From NCBI RefSeq assembly GCF_000301075.1, contig NZ_JH932293.1:850345-914344 (forward strand): a DNA stretch of 64,000 nt. Reading direction: 5' to 3'. The translations under genes were made by a program, and so were the position numbers. The stretch's first letter is position 1, and the number at the start of each line of letters is the position of its first letter. This stretch comes from Bergeyella zoohelcum ATCC 43767 (lineage in GTDB: Bacteria; Bacteroidota; Bacteroidia; Flavobacteriales; Weeksellaceae). Under the pieces are notes generated by a model. The model made no database searches and had not been told where the DNA came from. It was given only the letters and a program-made list of their open reading frames with translations. This document shows, piece after piece, positions 36,974-48,171 of this stretch.

Positions 36974-38113
36974 ATGAAAATAGGAATCATAGGGTCGGGG
37001 ACCATGGGGATAGGAATTGCCCAAGTGGCTGCCACGGCGATGTGTGAAGTGGTGGTTTATGATGTGAATGCTGCCCAAACAGAAAAATCTTTGGTAGCAC
37101 TTCAAAAAACACTTGCCAAGCTTACCGAAAAAGGTAAAATCTCTTCCGATGAAGCTACAGCCATTTTGGGAAGAATAAAAAAATCAGCTTCTTTTGAGGA
37201 ATTCAAAGATTGTGATTTGGTCATCGAAGCTATTGTAGAAAACAAAGAAATTAAAACTAAGGTTTTTAGTGAATTAGAAAAATTCGTTTCCAGAGATTGT
37301 ATCATTGGTTCTAATACTTCCTCTATTTCCATTACCTCACTTTCGGCAGAGCTTCAGTGTCCTGAGCGGTTTGTGGGAATTCATTTCTTTAATCCTGCTC
37401 CTTTGATGCCTTTGGTAGAGGTAATTCCAGGACTTCTGACCGAGTCAGCATTGCCTCAGAAAATCTACGATTTAATGAAATCTTGGGGTAAAACGCCTGT
37501 GATTGCTAAGGATATTCCTGGCTTTATCGTGAATAGAATTGCAAGGCCTTACTATGGTGAAGCACTCAGAATAGTGGAAGAAAACATCGCTACGCCTGAA
37601 CAAGTGGATGATGCCATGCGGACTTTAGGAAATTTTAAAATGGGTCCTTTTGAACTGATGGATTTGATTGGTGTAGATGTTAATTTTGCCGTTACTACTA
37701 CAGTATATAAAGACTATTTCTATGATGCGAAGTACAAACCCTCCCTGCTCCAGCAAAGAATGAGCGAAGCCAAATTACATGGCAGAAAAACCGGCAAAGG
37801 ATTTTATTCGTATGCTGAAAATGCTGAAAAACCCATCCCCGAAAAAGATGATGTGCTTTATAAAACCATTTTTTTAAGAATTATTTCCATGCTTATCAAT
37901 GAGGCGGTGGAAGCCAAGAGACTGCGTATCGCTACGGATGAAGATTTGGAACTCGCCATGCAGAAAGGCGTGAACTATCCGAAGGGATTATTAGCTTGGG
38001 GAGAGGAATTGGGTTATGCCACTATTTCCCAAACTTTACAAAACCTTTATAGCGAATATCAGGAAGAACGCTACAGAAAAAGTCCTCTTTTAACTCAATT
38101 AGCACAATCATGA
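36974..38113 (+). CDS. 3-Hydroxyacyl-CoA dehydrogenase
   Basis: NAD-dependent oxidation of 3-hydroxyacyl-CoA, 379 aa. ATG 36974 starts the Rossmann fold MKIGIIGSGTMGIGIAQ; the frame extends upstream by 25 implausible residues. Motifs seen: SNTSSISITSL, FVGIHFFNPAPLMPLVEVI, and KDIPGFIVNRI with a second C-terminal domain (DAMRTLGNFKMGPFELMDLI). Two helical domains make it longer than the usual 280-aa form, as in PaaH/PaaC-type enzymes. It overlaps paaI by 4 nt (ATGA), so it acts in the phenylacetate or related fatty-acid route; paaH is a fair symbol but not certain. Confidence 0.9.
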   Translation: MKIGIIGSGTMGIGIAQVAATAMCEVVVYDVNAAQTEKSLVALQKTLAKLTEKGKISSDEATAILGRIKKSASFEEFKDCDLVIEAIVENKEIKTKVFSELEKFVSRDCIIGSNTSSISITSLSAELQCPERFVGIHFFNPAPLMPLVEVIPGLLTESALPQKIYDLMKSWGKTPVIAKDIPGFIVNRIARPYYGEALRIVEENIATPEQVDDAMRTLGNFKMGPFELMDLIGVDVNFAVTTTVYKDYFYDAKYKPSLLQQRMSEAKLHGRKTGKGFYSYAENAEKPIPEKDDVLYKTIFLRIISMLINEAVEAKRLRIATDEDLELAMQKGVNYPKGLLAWGEELGYATISQTLQNLYSEYQEERYRKSPLLTQLAQS

Positions 38114-38523
38114 CGCCAAAGGAACTTGCACAATACATGCTGAACCAAGACGCTTTTTCCCAATGGCTAGGCATACAGCTTATCGAAGTCCGAGAAAAAT
38201 ACTGTTTGATTGAAATGCCCATCCGAAAGGAGATGATTAACGGACTGAAAACAGTTCACGGAGGCGTTACTTTTTCTTTGGCAGATAGTGCTTTGGCATT
38301 TTCTTCTAATAATACCAATGAAGCTGCGGTGGCATTGAATTGTATTATCAATTTCGCTAAAGCTGTACGGCTGGGAGACACGCTTCGTGCCGAAAGTATT
38401 TTGATTGCAGACACCCGAAAAACAGGCATCTACGACATTACAGTCAAAAACCAAAACGATGAACTTGTTGCCTCATTTCGTGGAACGGTTTATAAAATCA
38501 ATAGGACAGTAACGGAGCTGTGA
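38110..38523 (+). CDS. paaI: Hotdog-fold thioesterase PaaI
   Basis: A 137-aa hydroxyphenylacetyl-CoA thioesterase-type enzyme that removes dead-end CoA esters in phenylacetate degradation. The hotdog motif VHGGVTFSLADSALAFSSN is at about residues 47-66; NCIINFAKAVRLGDTLRAES follows. The start ATG overlaps the upstream stop (ATGA), which supports coupling. The next gene, paaZ, is on the same strand 112 nt away, after a small repeat fragment. Confidence 0.92.
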   Translation: MTPKELAQYMLNQDAFSQWLGIQLIEVREKYCLIEMPIRKEMINGLKTVHGGVTFSLADSALAFSSNNTNEAAVALNCIINFAKAVRLGDTLRAESILIADTRKTGIYDITVKNQNDELVASFRGTVYKINRTVTEL

Positions 38524-38557
38524 AAGATGAAAAAAAAAATAAAAAGTTAAAGAGTTA

Positions 38558-38625
38558 TTATGTAACAAGGTAAAAAAAGTCATTGTACTTTATACTTTGT
38601 ACATTATACAATTTCTCATTTCTAA
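38558..38625. repeat. Dispersed intergenic repeat, copy D
   Basis: TTGTACTTTATACTTTGTACATTATACAATTTC-type block followed by TCATTTCTAAT. Between paaI and paaZ; same TTTGTACATTRTACAATTTC core as other copies. Confidence 0.5.
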
Positions 38626-38635
38626 TAAAAAAACA

Positions 38636-41125
38636 ATGAAAAAACTAAAAAACTATATTGCGGGCCGTTGGATAGAAGGTTCTGGAGAAGGAATCCCATT
38701 ATACAACGCGGTGAATGGTGAACTGGTAACCTTATCAGATACCCATGGTCTTAACTACGAAGAAGCTCTCCATTACGGTAGAACCATAGGCTACAAAAAC
38801 CTTTCCTCTATGACTTTCTATGACCGTGGGGAGATGCTGAAAAAAGTAGCTCTTTACCTTCTCGAGAGAAAGAAAAAATATTATGAGCTCTCTTATAAAA
38901 CGGGGGCTACACATATAGATTCTTGGGTGGATATTGAGGGTGGATTCGGGACATTTTTCACCTATTCGGGATTGGCTAAAAGAATGCTTCCTAATACCCC
39001 TTTCTGGGTAGATGGCGATGTACAAAAAATTTCTGCTAATGGAACACATCTCGGGACCCATATTCTCACCCCAAGTGAGGGCGTTTCGGTACAAATTAAC
39101 GCCTATAACTTCCCTGTCTGGGGAATGTTAGAAAAGCTCTCTACTTCGCTATTAGCAGGTGTTCCAAGTATTGTGAAACCCGCCGTACCGAGTTCTTACC
39201 TCACTCATGCCGTATTCCAAGATATGATAGAAAGCGGTATTTTACCTGAGGGGGCTGTGCAGCTGGTTTGCGGAGAGCCAGGAAATATTTTAGATTTCGT
39301 GCAAGATGGAGATTCTGTAGTATTTACGGGTTCGGCGGCTACAGGAAGAAAACTGAAATCCTTACCTTCTATTTCCCAAAATGCTGTACGATTCAATATG
39401 GAAGCGGACTCGCTCAACTGCTCTATTTTAGGACTGGATGCCAAGCCAGGAACGCCAGAGTTTGATTTGTTCATTAAGGAAGTTCGAAATGAAATGACAA
39501 CTAAGGCAGGGCAAAAGTGTACCGCCATCCGAAGAATCATTGTTCCCGAACACCTCGTGGGAGATGTTCAGCATGCACTTTCCAAAGCATTGGATGCCAC
39601 TAAAATAGGAAATCCGCTCAGCCGAGAGACCAGAATGGGGGCTATTGTAGGGAAGAAAGAATTGGAAGTTTTGAAAGGAAAAATTGCCCAGCTTCAATCG
39701 GAGACTGATTTGATTTACGATGGTCAGCACACCTTGGTGGAAGCCGACTACGAAAACGGGGCTTTCATCACCCCAAAATTATTCTACAACGAAAAACCTT
39801 TTGATATCCTAGCCTCCCATGAGGTGGAAGCCTTCGGACCTGTATCTACTCTTATGCCTTATAAAGATGCCGATGAGGCTGCCGCTTTAGCTAAAAAAGG
39901 AAAAGGAAGTTTGGTAGGGTCTATTGTTTCTCATGACGATGCCTTTATTGCAGAAGCATCTTGGAAGATGGCGTCTTCTCATGGTAGAATTTTCGTTTTG
40001 AATAGAGATAATGCCAAAGAATCTACGGGGCACGGCTCACCGCTTCCTACCTTAATGCACGGAGGACCGGGAAGAGCAGGAGGTGGAGAAGAAATGGGCG
40101 GACTGAATGGCTTACATTTCTTCCTACAAAAAACCGCCATACAAGGCTCACCTGATGTACTTACGGCAATTACAAAAGTCTATACCCAAGGGGCAGAAAA
40201 AAAATACAGCGATAAACATCCTTTCCAAAAATATTTCGAGGAAATAGAAATAGGGGATGCATTAGAAACGGCAGGAAGAACCGTTACTGAGGCAGATATT
40301 GTCAATTTCTCCAATGTTTCTTGGGATCATTTCTATGCTCATACTGATGCTACTTCGCTCAACGAAACTATTTTTGATAAAGTGGTAGCACATGGCTATT
40401 TCATTTTGTCGGCAGCGGCAGGACTTTTTGTTTCAGGAAAAAAAGGACCTGTAATTGCCAATTATGGTTTGGAAAATTGCAGCTTCTTTAAGCCTGTTTA
40501 TGCGGGAGACACCATTACAGTTTATCTCACGGCAAAAGAGAAAATCAATCGTGGAGTAAAAGGAAGAAATATCCCAAGTGGTGTGGTGAAATGGCTGGTA
40601 GAAGTGGTAAACCAAAGGGAAGAGGTGGTATGTGTAGCCACTATTCTTACATTGGTAGCCAAACAATCGCCTTTTATCCCGTTGCGTAAAAAAGAGATTC
40701 AAAAAGCCCTCAATGCCCTTACAGAAAATACCGAAAGAAAATTCGGAAAAATGACACCGCAAATGATGGTAGAGCATGTGGAGGAAGTTTTGAGGATAGG
40801 AATTGAAGGTTCAAAGCTCACACCTGCTGTAGATGAAGCAGAACAGGAAAAAATGAAAGATTGGCTTTATACCTATCAGAAAATACAGCAGGGCATCTCT
40901 TACCCTAAACTGAAAGAAGGAGAACTACCCGAGTTGAGATTTAAAAATTTAGACCAAGCCAAAGAGGCACTCATGCAAACGGTTCATGAATTTATTATTT
41001 TCTATAAAGAAAATCCTTTGGCGGAGCGAAATCATGCTAAATTTGGGCTACTGAACAAAGAAATGTGGGAAATATTCCAAAGAAAACATATCACGCATCA
41101 TTTCGAGCAGTTTGGCATCTTTTGA
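38636..41125 (+). CDS. paaZ: Bifunctional PaaZ with extra C-terminal DUF1569/DinB-like domain
   Basis: An 829-aa fusion enzyme. Residues 1-510 are an aldehyde dehydrogenase (catalytic Cys295 in AGQKCTAIRR), residues about 525-680 are a MaoC-like hydratase (GDALETAGRTVTEADIVNFS, then the SWDHFYAHTDAT hotdog motif). Together these open the oxepin-CoA ring and oxidise the semialdehyde. The remaining 145 residues (about 685-829) are extra: KMTPQMMVEHVEEVLRIG and ERNHAKFGLL, ending RKHITHHFEQFGIF. This matches the DUF1569/DinB-type helical metal-binding fold (His in VEHVEE and HITHH), not typical of about 680-aa PaaZ. ATG 38636 starts MKKLKNYIAGRW. Confidence 0.88.
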   Translation: MKKLKNYIAGRWIEGSGEGIPLYNAVNGELVTLSDTHGLNYEEALHYGRTIGYKNLSSMTFYDRGEMLKKVALYLLERKKKYYELSYKTGATHIDSWVDIEGGFGTFFTYSGLAKRMLPNTPFWVDGDVQKISANGTHLGTHILTPSEGVSVQINAYNFPVWGMLEKLSTSLLAGVPSIVKPAVPSSYLTHAVFQDMIESGILPEGAVQLVCGEPGNILDFVQDGDSVVFTGSAATGRKLKSLPSISQNAVRFNMEADSLNCSILGLDAKPGTPEFDLFIKEVRNEMTTKAGQKCTAIRRIIVPEHLVGDVQHALSKALDATKIGNPLSRETRMGAIVGKKELEVLKGKIAQLQSETDLIYDGQHTLVEADYENGAFITPKLFYNEKPFDILASHEVEAFGPVSTLMPYKDADEAAALAKKGKGSLVGSIVSHDDAFIAEASWKMASSHGRIFVLNRDNAKESTGHGSPLPTLMHGGPGRAGGGEEMGGLNGLHFFLQKTAIQGSPDVLTAITKVYTQGAEKKYSDKHPFQKYFEEIEIGDALETAGRTVTEADIVNFSNVSWDHFYAHTDATSLNETIFDKVVAHGYFILSAAAGLFVSGKKGPVIANYGLENCSFFKPVYAGDTITVYLTAKEKINRGVKGRNIPSGVVKWLVEVVNQREEVVCVATILTLVAKQSPFIPLRKKEIQKALNALTENTERKFGKMTPQMMVEHVEEVLRIGIEGSKLTPAVDEAEQEKMKDWLYTYQKIQQGISYPKLKEGELPELRFKNLDQAKEALMQTVHEFIIFYKENPLAERNHAKFGLLNKEMWEIFQRKHITHHFEQFGIF

Positions 41126-41182
41126 CATATATAAAGTACAATATAAAGTATAAAGTACAAAGTATAATGTATAAAGGTTTAT
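41126..41182. repeat. Dispersed intergenic repeat, copy E
   Basis: Tandem-like tract ATATAAAGTACAATATAAAG and TATAAAGTACAAAGTATAATG, minus-strand equivalent of the CTTTATACTTTGTAC module. Confidence 0.45.
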
Positions 41183-41272
41183 GAAGGAAATTTTGTTCAA
41201 ACATAATGGAAATTTCACGCAAACCCGATAGCGTTTTTTAAATCATTTAATTTTTAAATCATTTAATCTAAA

Positions 41273-42040
41273 ATGAAAGAAGCATTTGTAACATCAGAAA
41301 TTAAGAATCATATTGCTCATATTACTTTTGGTACTCCAAAGAGTAATTCATTGCCTGGGCATATTTTGGAAAAGTTGGCACAAACCATCTTAGATGAAAG
41401 TGCAAAAGCAGAAGTGAAAGCCCTCCTTATTCGTTCAGAAGGAGAAAAGGCTTTTTGTGCAGGAGCGAGTTTTGACGAACTTTTAGAAATAGAAGAAATA
41501 GAGACTTCCAAAAAATTTTTCGGAGGCTTTGCTAAAGTGCTGAACGCGATGCGTACCTGTGGAAAAATAGTAGTAGTAAGGGTACAAGGAAAAACTACAG
41601 GAGGCGGAGTAGGTATTGCTTGTGGAGCGGATTATTGTTTCGCTACCAAAGACGCTGCATTAGCACTCACTGAAATCAATCTCGGTATTGGTCCGTTCGT
41701 CATTGGTCCATTTGTGGAAAGAAAAATAGGTAAATCTCAGTTTGCTGCCATGGCCATAGATGCAGATTTTAGAACGGCAGCGTGGGCGGTAGAACATAAT
41801 ATCTATCATTCCGTTTCAGATTCCATAGCGGAAATGGACGGTGCGTTAGACGCGTTCTTAGAAAAGCTTTCTACCCGAAGTGAAGAAGCACTTGCATTGA
41901 TTAAAAAGATATCTTGGGAAGGTACAGACCATTTTTCTGAGCTCATGCCTGAACGCATTTTCATGAGTGCGAGTCTTATTTTAGAAGACTCTGCCAAGAG
42001 AAATATTAACGCGATTAAAGAAAAATTAAGAGCGAAATAA
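41273..42040 (+). CDS. Enoyl-CoA hydratase/isomerase family protein
   Basis: A 255-aa crotonase-fold protein. Oxyanion-hole motifs CAGASFDELL and GGGVGIACGADYCF are present. One catalytic Glu position of classical hydratases (the GGGxE of rat ECH) is Gly here (GGGVG), while the second Glu is kept (LTEINLGIG). That pattern resembles the LiuC/methylglutaconyl-CoA hydratase branch, but the neighbouring paa genes suggest a PaaG/PaaF-type role; the exact reaction is uncertain. It follows paaZ by 147 nt. Confidence 0.85.
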   Translation: MKEAFVTSEIKNHIAHITFGTPKSNSLPGHILEKLAQTILDESAKAEVKALLIRSEGEKAFCAGASFDELLEIEEIETSKKFFGGFAKVLNAMRTCGKIVVVRVQGKTTGGGVGIACGADYCFATKDAALALTEINLGIGPFVIGPFVERKIGKSQFAAMAIDADFRTAAWAVEHNIYHSVSDSIAEMDGALDAFLEKLSTRSEEALALIKKISWEGTDHFSELMPERIFMSASLILEDSAKRNINAIKEKLRAK

Positions 42041-42050
42041 ACCCACAAAA

Positions 42051-42075
42051 GGCTGTCTGCAAAAGGCAGCCTTTG
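42051..42075 (+). terminator. Weak terminator after the enoyl-CoA hydratase
   Basis: Stem GGCTGTC with GGCAGCC around a 7-nt loop, followed by a short T-rich CTTTGTT. Confidence 0.5.
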
Positions 42076-42136
42076 TTCATTTATTAATTCCCTCACCTCT
42101 CCACCCCGTATCTATTCTGCCAATCTCCAATCCTAA

Positions 42137-43789
<1,653 letters not shown>

Positions 43790-43815
43790 TTTAAAATTTA
43801 GTATAAACTACAAAA

Positions 43816-45609
43816 ATGCAAGAAAATAACGGTCTGGATAGACGACAACTCATCCTTTTCATGATTTTTTCATTCATCATGATAGGGTCTATGTTTTATT
43901 TCCAAAGAGATAGCAATACTACGGCAGAGGCTACTACACCCGCAAAAACTGCCAATACTAATAACCAAAGCACCATACAGCTGAATACGGCTGCTTCTGC
44001 AGCTCAAATTGTTCCACAGACACTCCAAAATGAAGAGCTTAAAATAGAGGTGTCTCCTGTGGGTGGACAAATCACTTCGGTACAGCTTCCGAAATACTCT
44101 GCTTACAATACAAAAACAGATAATGCAGATTTACCGCTCTTTCTTTTCAATAAAAACAACTCCAATTACGGTTTTCAGTTCCATGATAAAGCAGGTAAAG
44201 TCATTAATACCAAAGACCTTATCTTTACGCCTTCCGTGAATGGTAATGTACTTACCATGACAGCAAAGGTAAATGATGCTACGGTACAAATGATTTACTC
44301 CCTAATGCCTCATTATACCGTGGACTTTCAGGTGCGTTCTCAAGGGCTTTCAGCGGTAATCAAGGACCAAAAAGCAAATTTTAACTGGGATTATAGTGTA
44401 AGAACTTTAGAAAAAGGACGCTCTCAGGAACAGGCACATACAGAGTTCGTCTATGCTTTTGATAATTATTCAGAGTATGATTGGGATCAAAGAACCACGA
44501 TGGACGAAACGGGAGAAACACTTAACTGGTTAGGAGTGAAACAGCAGTTTTTTGCAGCAGTGATAGAACCTCAGATGGGTTTTAAGCAATCTGTAGGAAA
44601 TCAAGATATCATAGAAACGGGGGAGTTTATTAAAAAATACACTTATACTGGAAGTGTAGATTTGCCTGGAGGAGAATTTAATCAAGGGTTCAAATGGTAT
44701 TTCATGCCGCTAGATTTGGAACTTCTCAAAAAACACGAAGGAAAGAATTTTGTAGAAATATTACCACTGGGCTGGTCTTTCATTGGTTCTATGAACCGTT
44801 ATTTTTTCATTCCAGCATATAATTTTATTGCCTCTTGGGGACTAAGTGCAGGTTGGGCAATTTTCGTGCTTACTATTTTGGTAAAACTCATCCTCTCACC
44901 TATTATGTTTAAACAGCATAAACTCAGTGCGATGATGAAAATTATCCGTCCAGAAATAGACGAGGTAAATACCAAATACAAAGACGCAGACCCTATGAAA
45001 CGCCAGCAGGCAGTAATGGAAGTGTATAGAAAAGCAGGCGTAAACCAGTTGGCAGGCTGTCTCCCAGGTCTTTTACAAATTCCTATCTTCTACGCCTTGT
45101 TCCGCTTCTTCCCTAACTTTATAGACCTTCGTGGAGAACACTTTTGGTTCGTGAAAGACCTTACAGCGTATGATGACCTCATTAAGCTCCCATTCCATAT
45201 TCCATTTTTGGGAGAGCATATCAGTATTTTTGCTTTGGCATGTACCATTGTGATTCTCATTTATACCCGAATGACTTCTGGAAATATTTCCCAAGTACAG
45301 CAACCAGGAATGCCGAATATGAAAGTGCTTATGTACATTTTCCCTATCACTTTCTTGTTTTTCTTTAATAGCTATGCATCTGGGCTATCTTGGTATTACT
45401 TTGTGTCTAATGCATTGAATATTGTGATTATTCTTGTGATAAAATATTTTATCTTAGACGAAAAGAAAATCCATGCTCAGATTCAAGCCAACAAGGCACA
45501 ACCGAAAAAGGAAGGAAAATTCCAACGCCGTATGCGTGAGATGATGGAGAAAGCCCAAGAGCAACAAAGACTCCAGCAAGAGCAAATGAATAGAAATAAA
45601 AAGAAATAA
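43816..45609 (+). CDS. yidC: Membrane protein insertase YidC
   Basis: Inserts and folds inner-membrane proteins with and without SecYEG; 597 aa. It has one N-terminal anchor, a large periplasmic P1 domain (about 40-340), and the conserved 5-helix core beginning near AGWAIFVLTILVKLILSPI, with GCLPGLLQIPIFYALFRFF. The basic C-terminus (KKEGKFQRRMREMME, ending NRNKKK) is typical of ribosome-binding tails. Start ATG 43816. A strong terminator follows. Confidence 0.97.
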   Translation: MQENNGLDRRQLILFMIFSFIMIGSMFYFQRDSNTTAEATTPAKTANTNNQSTIQLNTAASAAQIVPQTLQNEELKIEVSPVGGQITSVQLPKYSAYNTKTDNADLPLFLFNKNNSNYGFQFHDKAGKVINTKDLIFTPSVNGNVLTMTAKVNDATVQMIYSLMPHYTVDFQVRSQGLSAVIKDQKANFNWDYSVRTLEKGRSQEQAHTEFVYAFDNYSEYDWDQRTTMDETGETLNWLGVKQQFFAAVIEPQMGFKQSVGNQDIIETGEFIKKYTYTGSVDLPGGEFNQGFKWYFMPLDLELLKKHEGKNFVEILPLGWSFIGSMNRYFFIPAYNFIASWGLSAGWAIFVLTILVKLILSPIMFKQHKLSAMMKIIRPEIDEVNTKYKDADPMKRQQAVMEVYRKAGVNQLAGCLPGLLQIPIFYALFRFFPNFIDLRGEHFWFVKDLTAYDDLIKLPFHIPFLGEHISIFALACTIVILIYTRMTSGNISQVQQPGMPNMKVLMYIFPITFLFFFNSYASGLSWYYFVSNALNIVIILVIKYFILDEKKIHAQIQANKAQPKKEGKFQRRMREMMEKAQEQQRLQQEQMNRNKKK

Positions 45610-45629
45610 TTCTGAATCAGTTTCATAAA

Positions 45630-45662
45630 AAAGCACCTCCGTTTTTCTGAGGTGCTTTTTTG
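45630..45662 (+). terminator. Terminator of pyrG-yidC
   Basis: Stem AAGCACCTC (45631-45639) with GAGGTGCTT (45649-45657), 9-nt loop, then T run. Confidence 0.88.
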
Positions 45663-45741
45663 TAAAATACTTTTATACTTAGTCTTACAACTTTGACAAA
45701 GTGTTTTATTAACAGAATAACAGCAATAGATTTGATATCGT

Positions 45742-45842
45742 ACACTAGCGACAAGCAATAGACTTTTAGCTTTATAACCTTTTTAAGATTTTAATCTCTT
45801 ACTTCTCACTTCTAAAATCTTTGTACATTGTATATGATACAT
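45742..45842. repeat. Dispersed intergenic repeat, copy F
   Basis: Degenerate modules: ACAAGCAATAGACTTTTAGC, TTATAACCTTTTTAAG, TCTTACTTCTCACTTCTAAA and TTTGTACATTGTATAT. Fills part of the 320-bp gap between yidC and the permease; no other feature is seen there. Confidence 0.55.
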
Positions 45843-45929
45843 AAAATGTATTTTTTTCATATTTTAGGTAAGGAATTATGTGGTAATTGACGAAAAATTA
45901 ATATTTTCGTCCATCAAAGAAAAAATAGT

Positions 45930-47528
45930 ATGTCAAATATTTGGATAAAAAAACCGATGGAAGCCTATGAGGCGGATATTAAGAAAAGTCAGCTGAAGCG
46001 AGTTTTAGGAAAATGGAGTCTTACGGCAATTGGTATTGGAGCCATTATCGGTGGAGGTATCTTCGTGCTTACGGGGACGGGGGCGTATTATAATGCGGGC
46101 CCAGCCTTAGCATTATCATTCGTTATTGCGGGGATAGCCTGTGTGTTTGCGGCACTGTGTTATGCGGAGTTTGCCTCTATTCTTCCAGTAGAAGGTTCAG
46201 CCTATGCTTATGCCTATGGTACTGTAGGAGAAGGGTTTGCATGGATTATTGGCTGGGGGCTTATATTAGAATATGCTATGGCTGCCATGACGGTAGCTGT
46301 ATCATGGTCGGGGTATTTTGGTAAGTTGTTAAAACTATTTGGAATTCATCTTCCTTATTGGCTTACCACCGATCCTGCAACGGCTCATAAGGCCTATAAC
46401 GAAGCTCAAAGTATTATTTCAAAAGGAAGTGGAACGGGGAGCGTATCAGATTTTCAGTACATTATAGATAGCTATAATGCTGCACCAGAAATTTTTGATT
46501 TTAAATTATTCATTAATTTTCCTGCTCTCGCTATTGTATTTACTGTAATCGCACTTTTAATGAAAGGCACCAGTAAAGCGTCTAAAGCCAATAATCTTAT
46601 CGTACTTATTAAAGTGGGGGCAATTCTTTTTGTAATTATTGCTGGGGCATTTTTCATTGACCCTAATAACTGGACGCCATTTATTCCAGAGCCTACCACT
46701 ATTGTAGAAAATGGACAATCTCACGAGGCGTATGGCGTGATGGGAATCATTGCAGGAGCGGCTGCAATATTTTTCTCGTATGTAGGATTTGATGCTGTAT
46801 CTACACAAGCTGGGGAAGCTATTAATCCGAAAAAAGATGTACCGTTTGCCATTATTACCTCTCTTTTAGTGTGTACAGTATTATATATTTTGGTGTCATT
46901 AGTACTTACGGGAATGATGCACTATACTGATTTTAATCCATTAGGAAAATATCCTGAAGCGATAAAAGCTCCGGTGGCTTATGCGTTTGATATTGCAGGA
47001 CAGCCATGGGCGGGGTATATCATTACCATTGCTGCTACCATAGGATTAATCTCTGTACTGATGGTCATGATTATGGGGCAAAGTAGAATTTTCCTCGGAA
47101 TGTCTAAAGATGGATTAATTCCGAAAGTGTTTTCCAATGTAGATAAAAAATCAGGGGTACCGAGAAAAAGTTTAGTGATTATTGGGGTAGTGGTAGCTAC
47201 ATTTGCCTCTATTACTCCTATTAATGATTTGGCACATATGACCAGCTTCGGAACTTTATTTGCTTTTACCATGGTATCTGTAGCCGTATGGATTCTCAGA
47301 GTAAGAGAACCCAATTTACAGAGGAATTTTAAGGTTCCTGCTTTGCCATTAGTAGCAGCATTGGGGATTGCCGTAAATGTATATCTTATTTTTAATCTCA
47401 GTAGAGAAGCACAGCTTTATTCTGGGATATGGCTCGTGTTAGGGGCATTCGTTTATTTTCTATACAGTAGGAAACATTCTAAACTTCAAAAAGGAGAGGT
47501 AAACTATTCTCTTGCAGATGAAGAGTAA
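45930..47528 (+). CDS. APC-family amino acid permease
   Basis: A 532-aa inner-membrane transporter with about 12 helices. The first helix holds the APC signature GIGAIIGGGIFVLTG (residues 39-53). It has a periplasmic insert with a DFQYIIDSYNAAP stretch between early helices. The FFSYVGFDAVSTQAGEA motif in helix 6 is typical of cationic/neutral amino acid transporters (YfnA/CAT-like). Substrate cannot be told from sequence. Own terminator follows. Confidence 0.93.
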   Translation: MSNIWIKKPMEAYEADIKKSQLKRVLGKWSLTAIGIGAIIGGGIFVLTGTGAYYNAGPALALSFVIAGIACVFAALCYAEFASILPVEGSAYAYAYGTVGEGFAWIIGWGLILEYAMAAMTVAVSWSGYFGKLLKLFGIHLPYWLTTDPATAHKAYNEAQSIISKGSGTGSVSDFQYIIDSYNAAPEIFDFKLFINFPALAIVFTVIALLMKGTSKASKANNLIVLIKVGAILFVIIAGAFFIDPNNWTPFIPEPTTIVENGQSHEAYGVMGIIAGAAAIFFSYVGFDAVSTQAGEAINPKKDVPFAIITSLLVCTVLYILVSLVLTGMMHYTDFNPLGKYPEAIKAPVAYAFDIAGQPWAGYIITIAATIGLISVLMVMIMGQSRIFLGMSKDGLIPKVFSNVDKKSGVPRKSLVIIGVVVATFASITPINDLAHMTSFGTLFAFTMVSVAVWILRVREPNLQRNFKVPALPLVAALGIAVNVYLIFNLSREAQLYSGIWLVLGAFVYFLYSRKHSKLQKGEVNYSLADEE

Positions 47529-47529
47529 A

Positions 47530-47563
47530 AAAAACGCCATTTCTTTTTAGGAGTGGCGTTCTT
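47530..47563 (+). terminator. Terminator of the permease
   Basis: Stem AACGCCA with TGGCGTT around a TTTCTTTTTAGGAG loop, then a T-rich tail. Confidence 0.65.
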
Positions 47564-47754
47564 TATTGAAACTGGTCTTAACTTTTTATTTCACTCAATT
47601 TTGACTATTTCTAAGCGCTTTTCCAAAGTTTTTTAGAGTACTCCATTTCCAGAAAGCAATGGCACTTTGCTACAAAAATAGACAATAAAAAAACCACAAT
47701 ATAATAATATGTGGTCTTTTACTATGAAATATTAAAAAATGTCTATATGAAAAA

Positions 47755-48171
47755 TTATTTTACTTCAGTACCTGTAAGTACTTGTTGTCCATTTTTCTCG
47801 AGATAAAATTTCCCTTGGTGTACTATGAAAGAGTTTCCTTTATCATCTTTATACACTTCTCCGCTGGCAGAGATTACTCTTTTCATTCTCATTTCTTCAT
47901 TCGTCATTTCGTTTTGAAGAGTTACTATATCATTAACAGCATCAAATTCAGCACTCAGCTTAGTTTTTCTATCCTCACTAATGAAATCTACTTCTACTAT
48001 ATCTCCAGGTGCTTCTGGTATGGCCGCTTCTTCTGATGAATATGCATCATTATTTTCTATGGTATTGCTCTCCTGAGTCATCTGTGTTTTTTCCTCTAGA
48101 GTATTCTCGTTTTTATTACATGCTACCATACCTACCAAAGCAAATGTAGCGATTAAAAAAGTATTCTTCAT
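47755..48171 (-). CDS. MliC-like lipoprotein
   Basis: A 138-aa predicted lipoprotein (MKNTFLIATFALVGMVAC, lipobox Cys18). A disordered acidic N/E-rich linker precedes a small domain with AEFDAVNDIVTLQNE, ISASGEVYKDDKGNSFIVHQ and FYLEKNGQQ. The SGxxYxDxxxxFxxxG pattern resembles the C-terminal half of MliC/PliC lysozyme inhibitors, but the Cys pair of the E. coli protein is missing, so inhibitor function is only a suggestion. Single gene, converging on the permease. Confidence 0.7.
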   Translation of the reverse strand: MKNTFLIATFALVGMVACNKNENTLEEKTQMTQESNTIENNDAYSSEEAAIPEAPGDIVEVDFISEDRKTKLSAEFDAVNDIVTLQNEMTNEEMRMKRVISASGEVYKDDKGNSFIVHQGKFYLEKNGQQVLTGTEVK

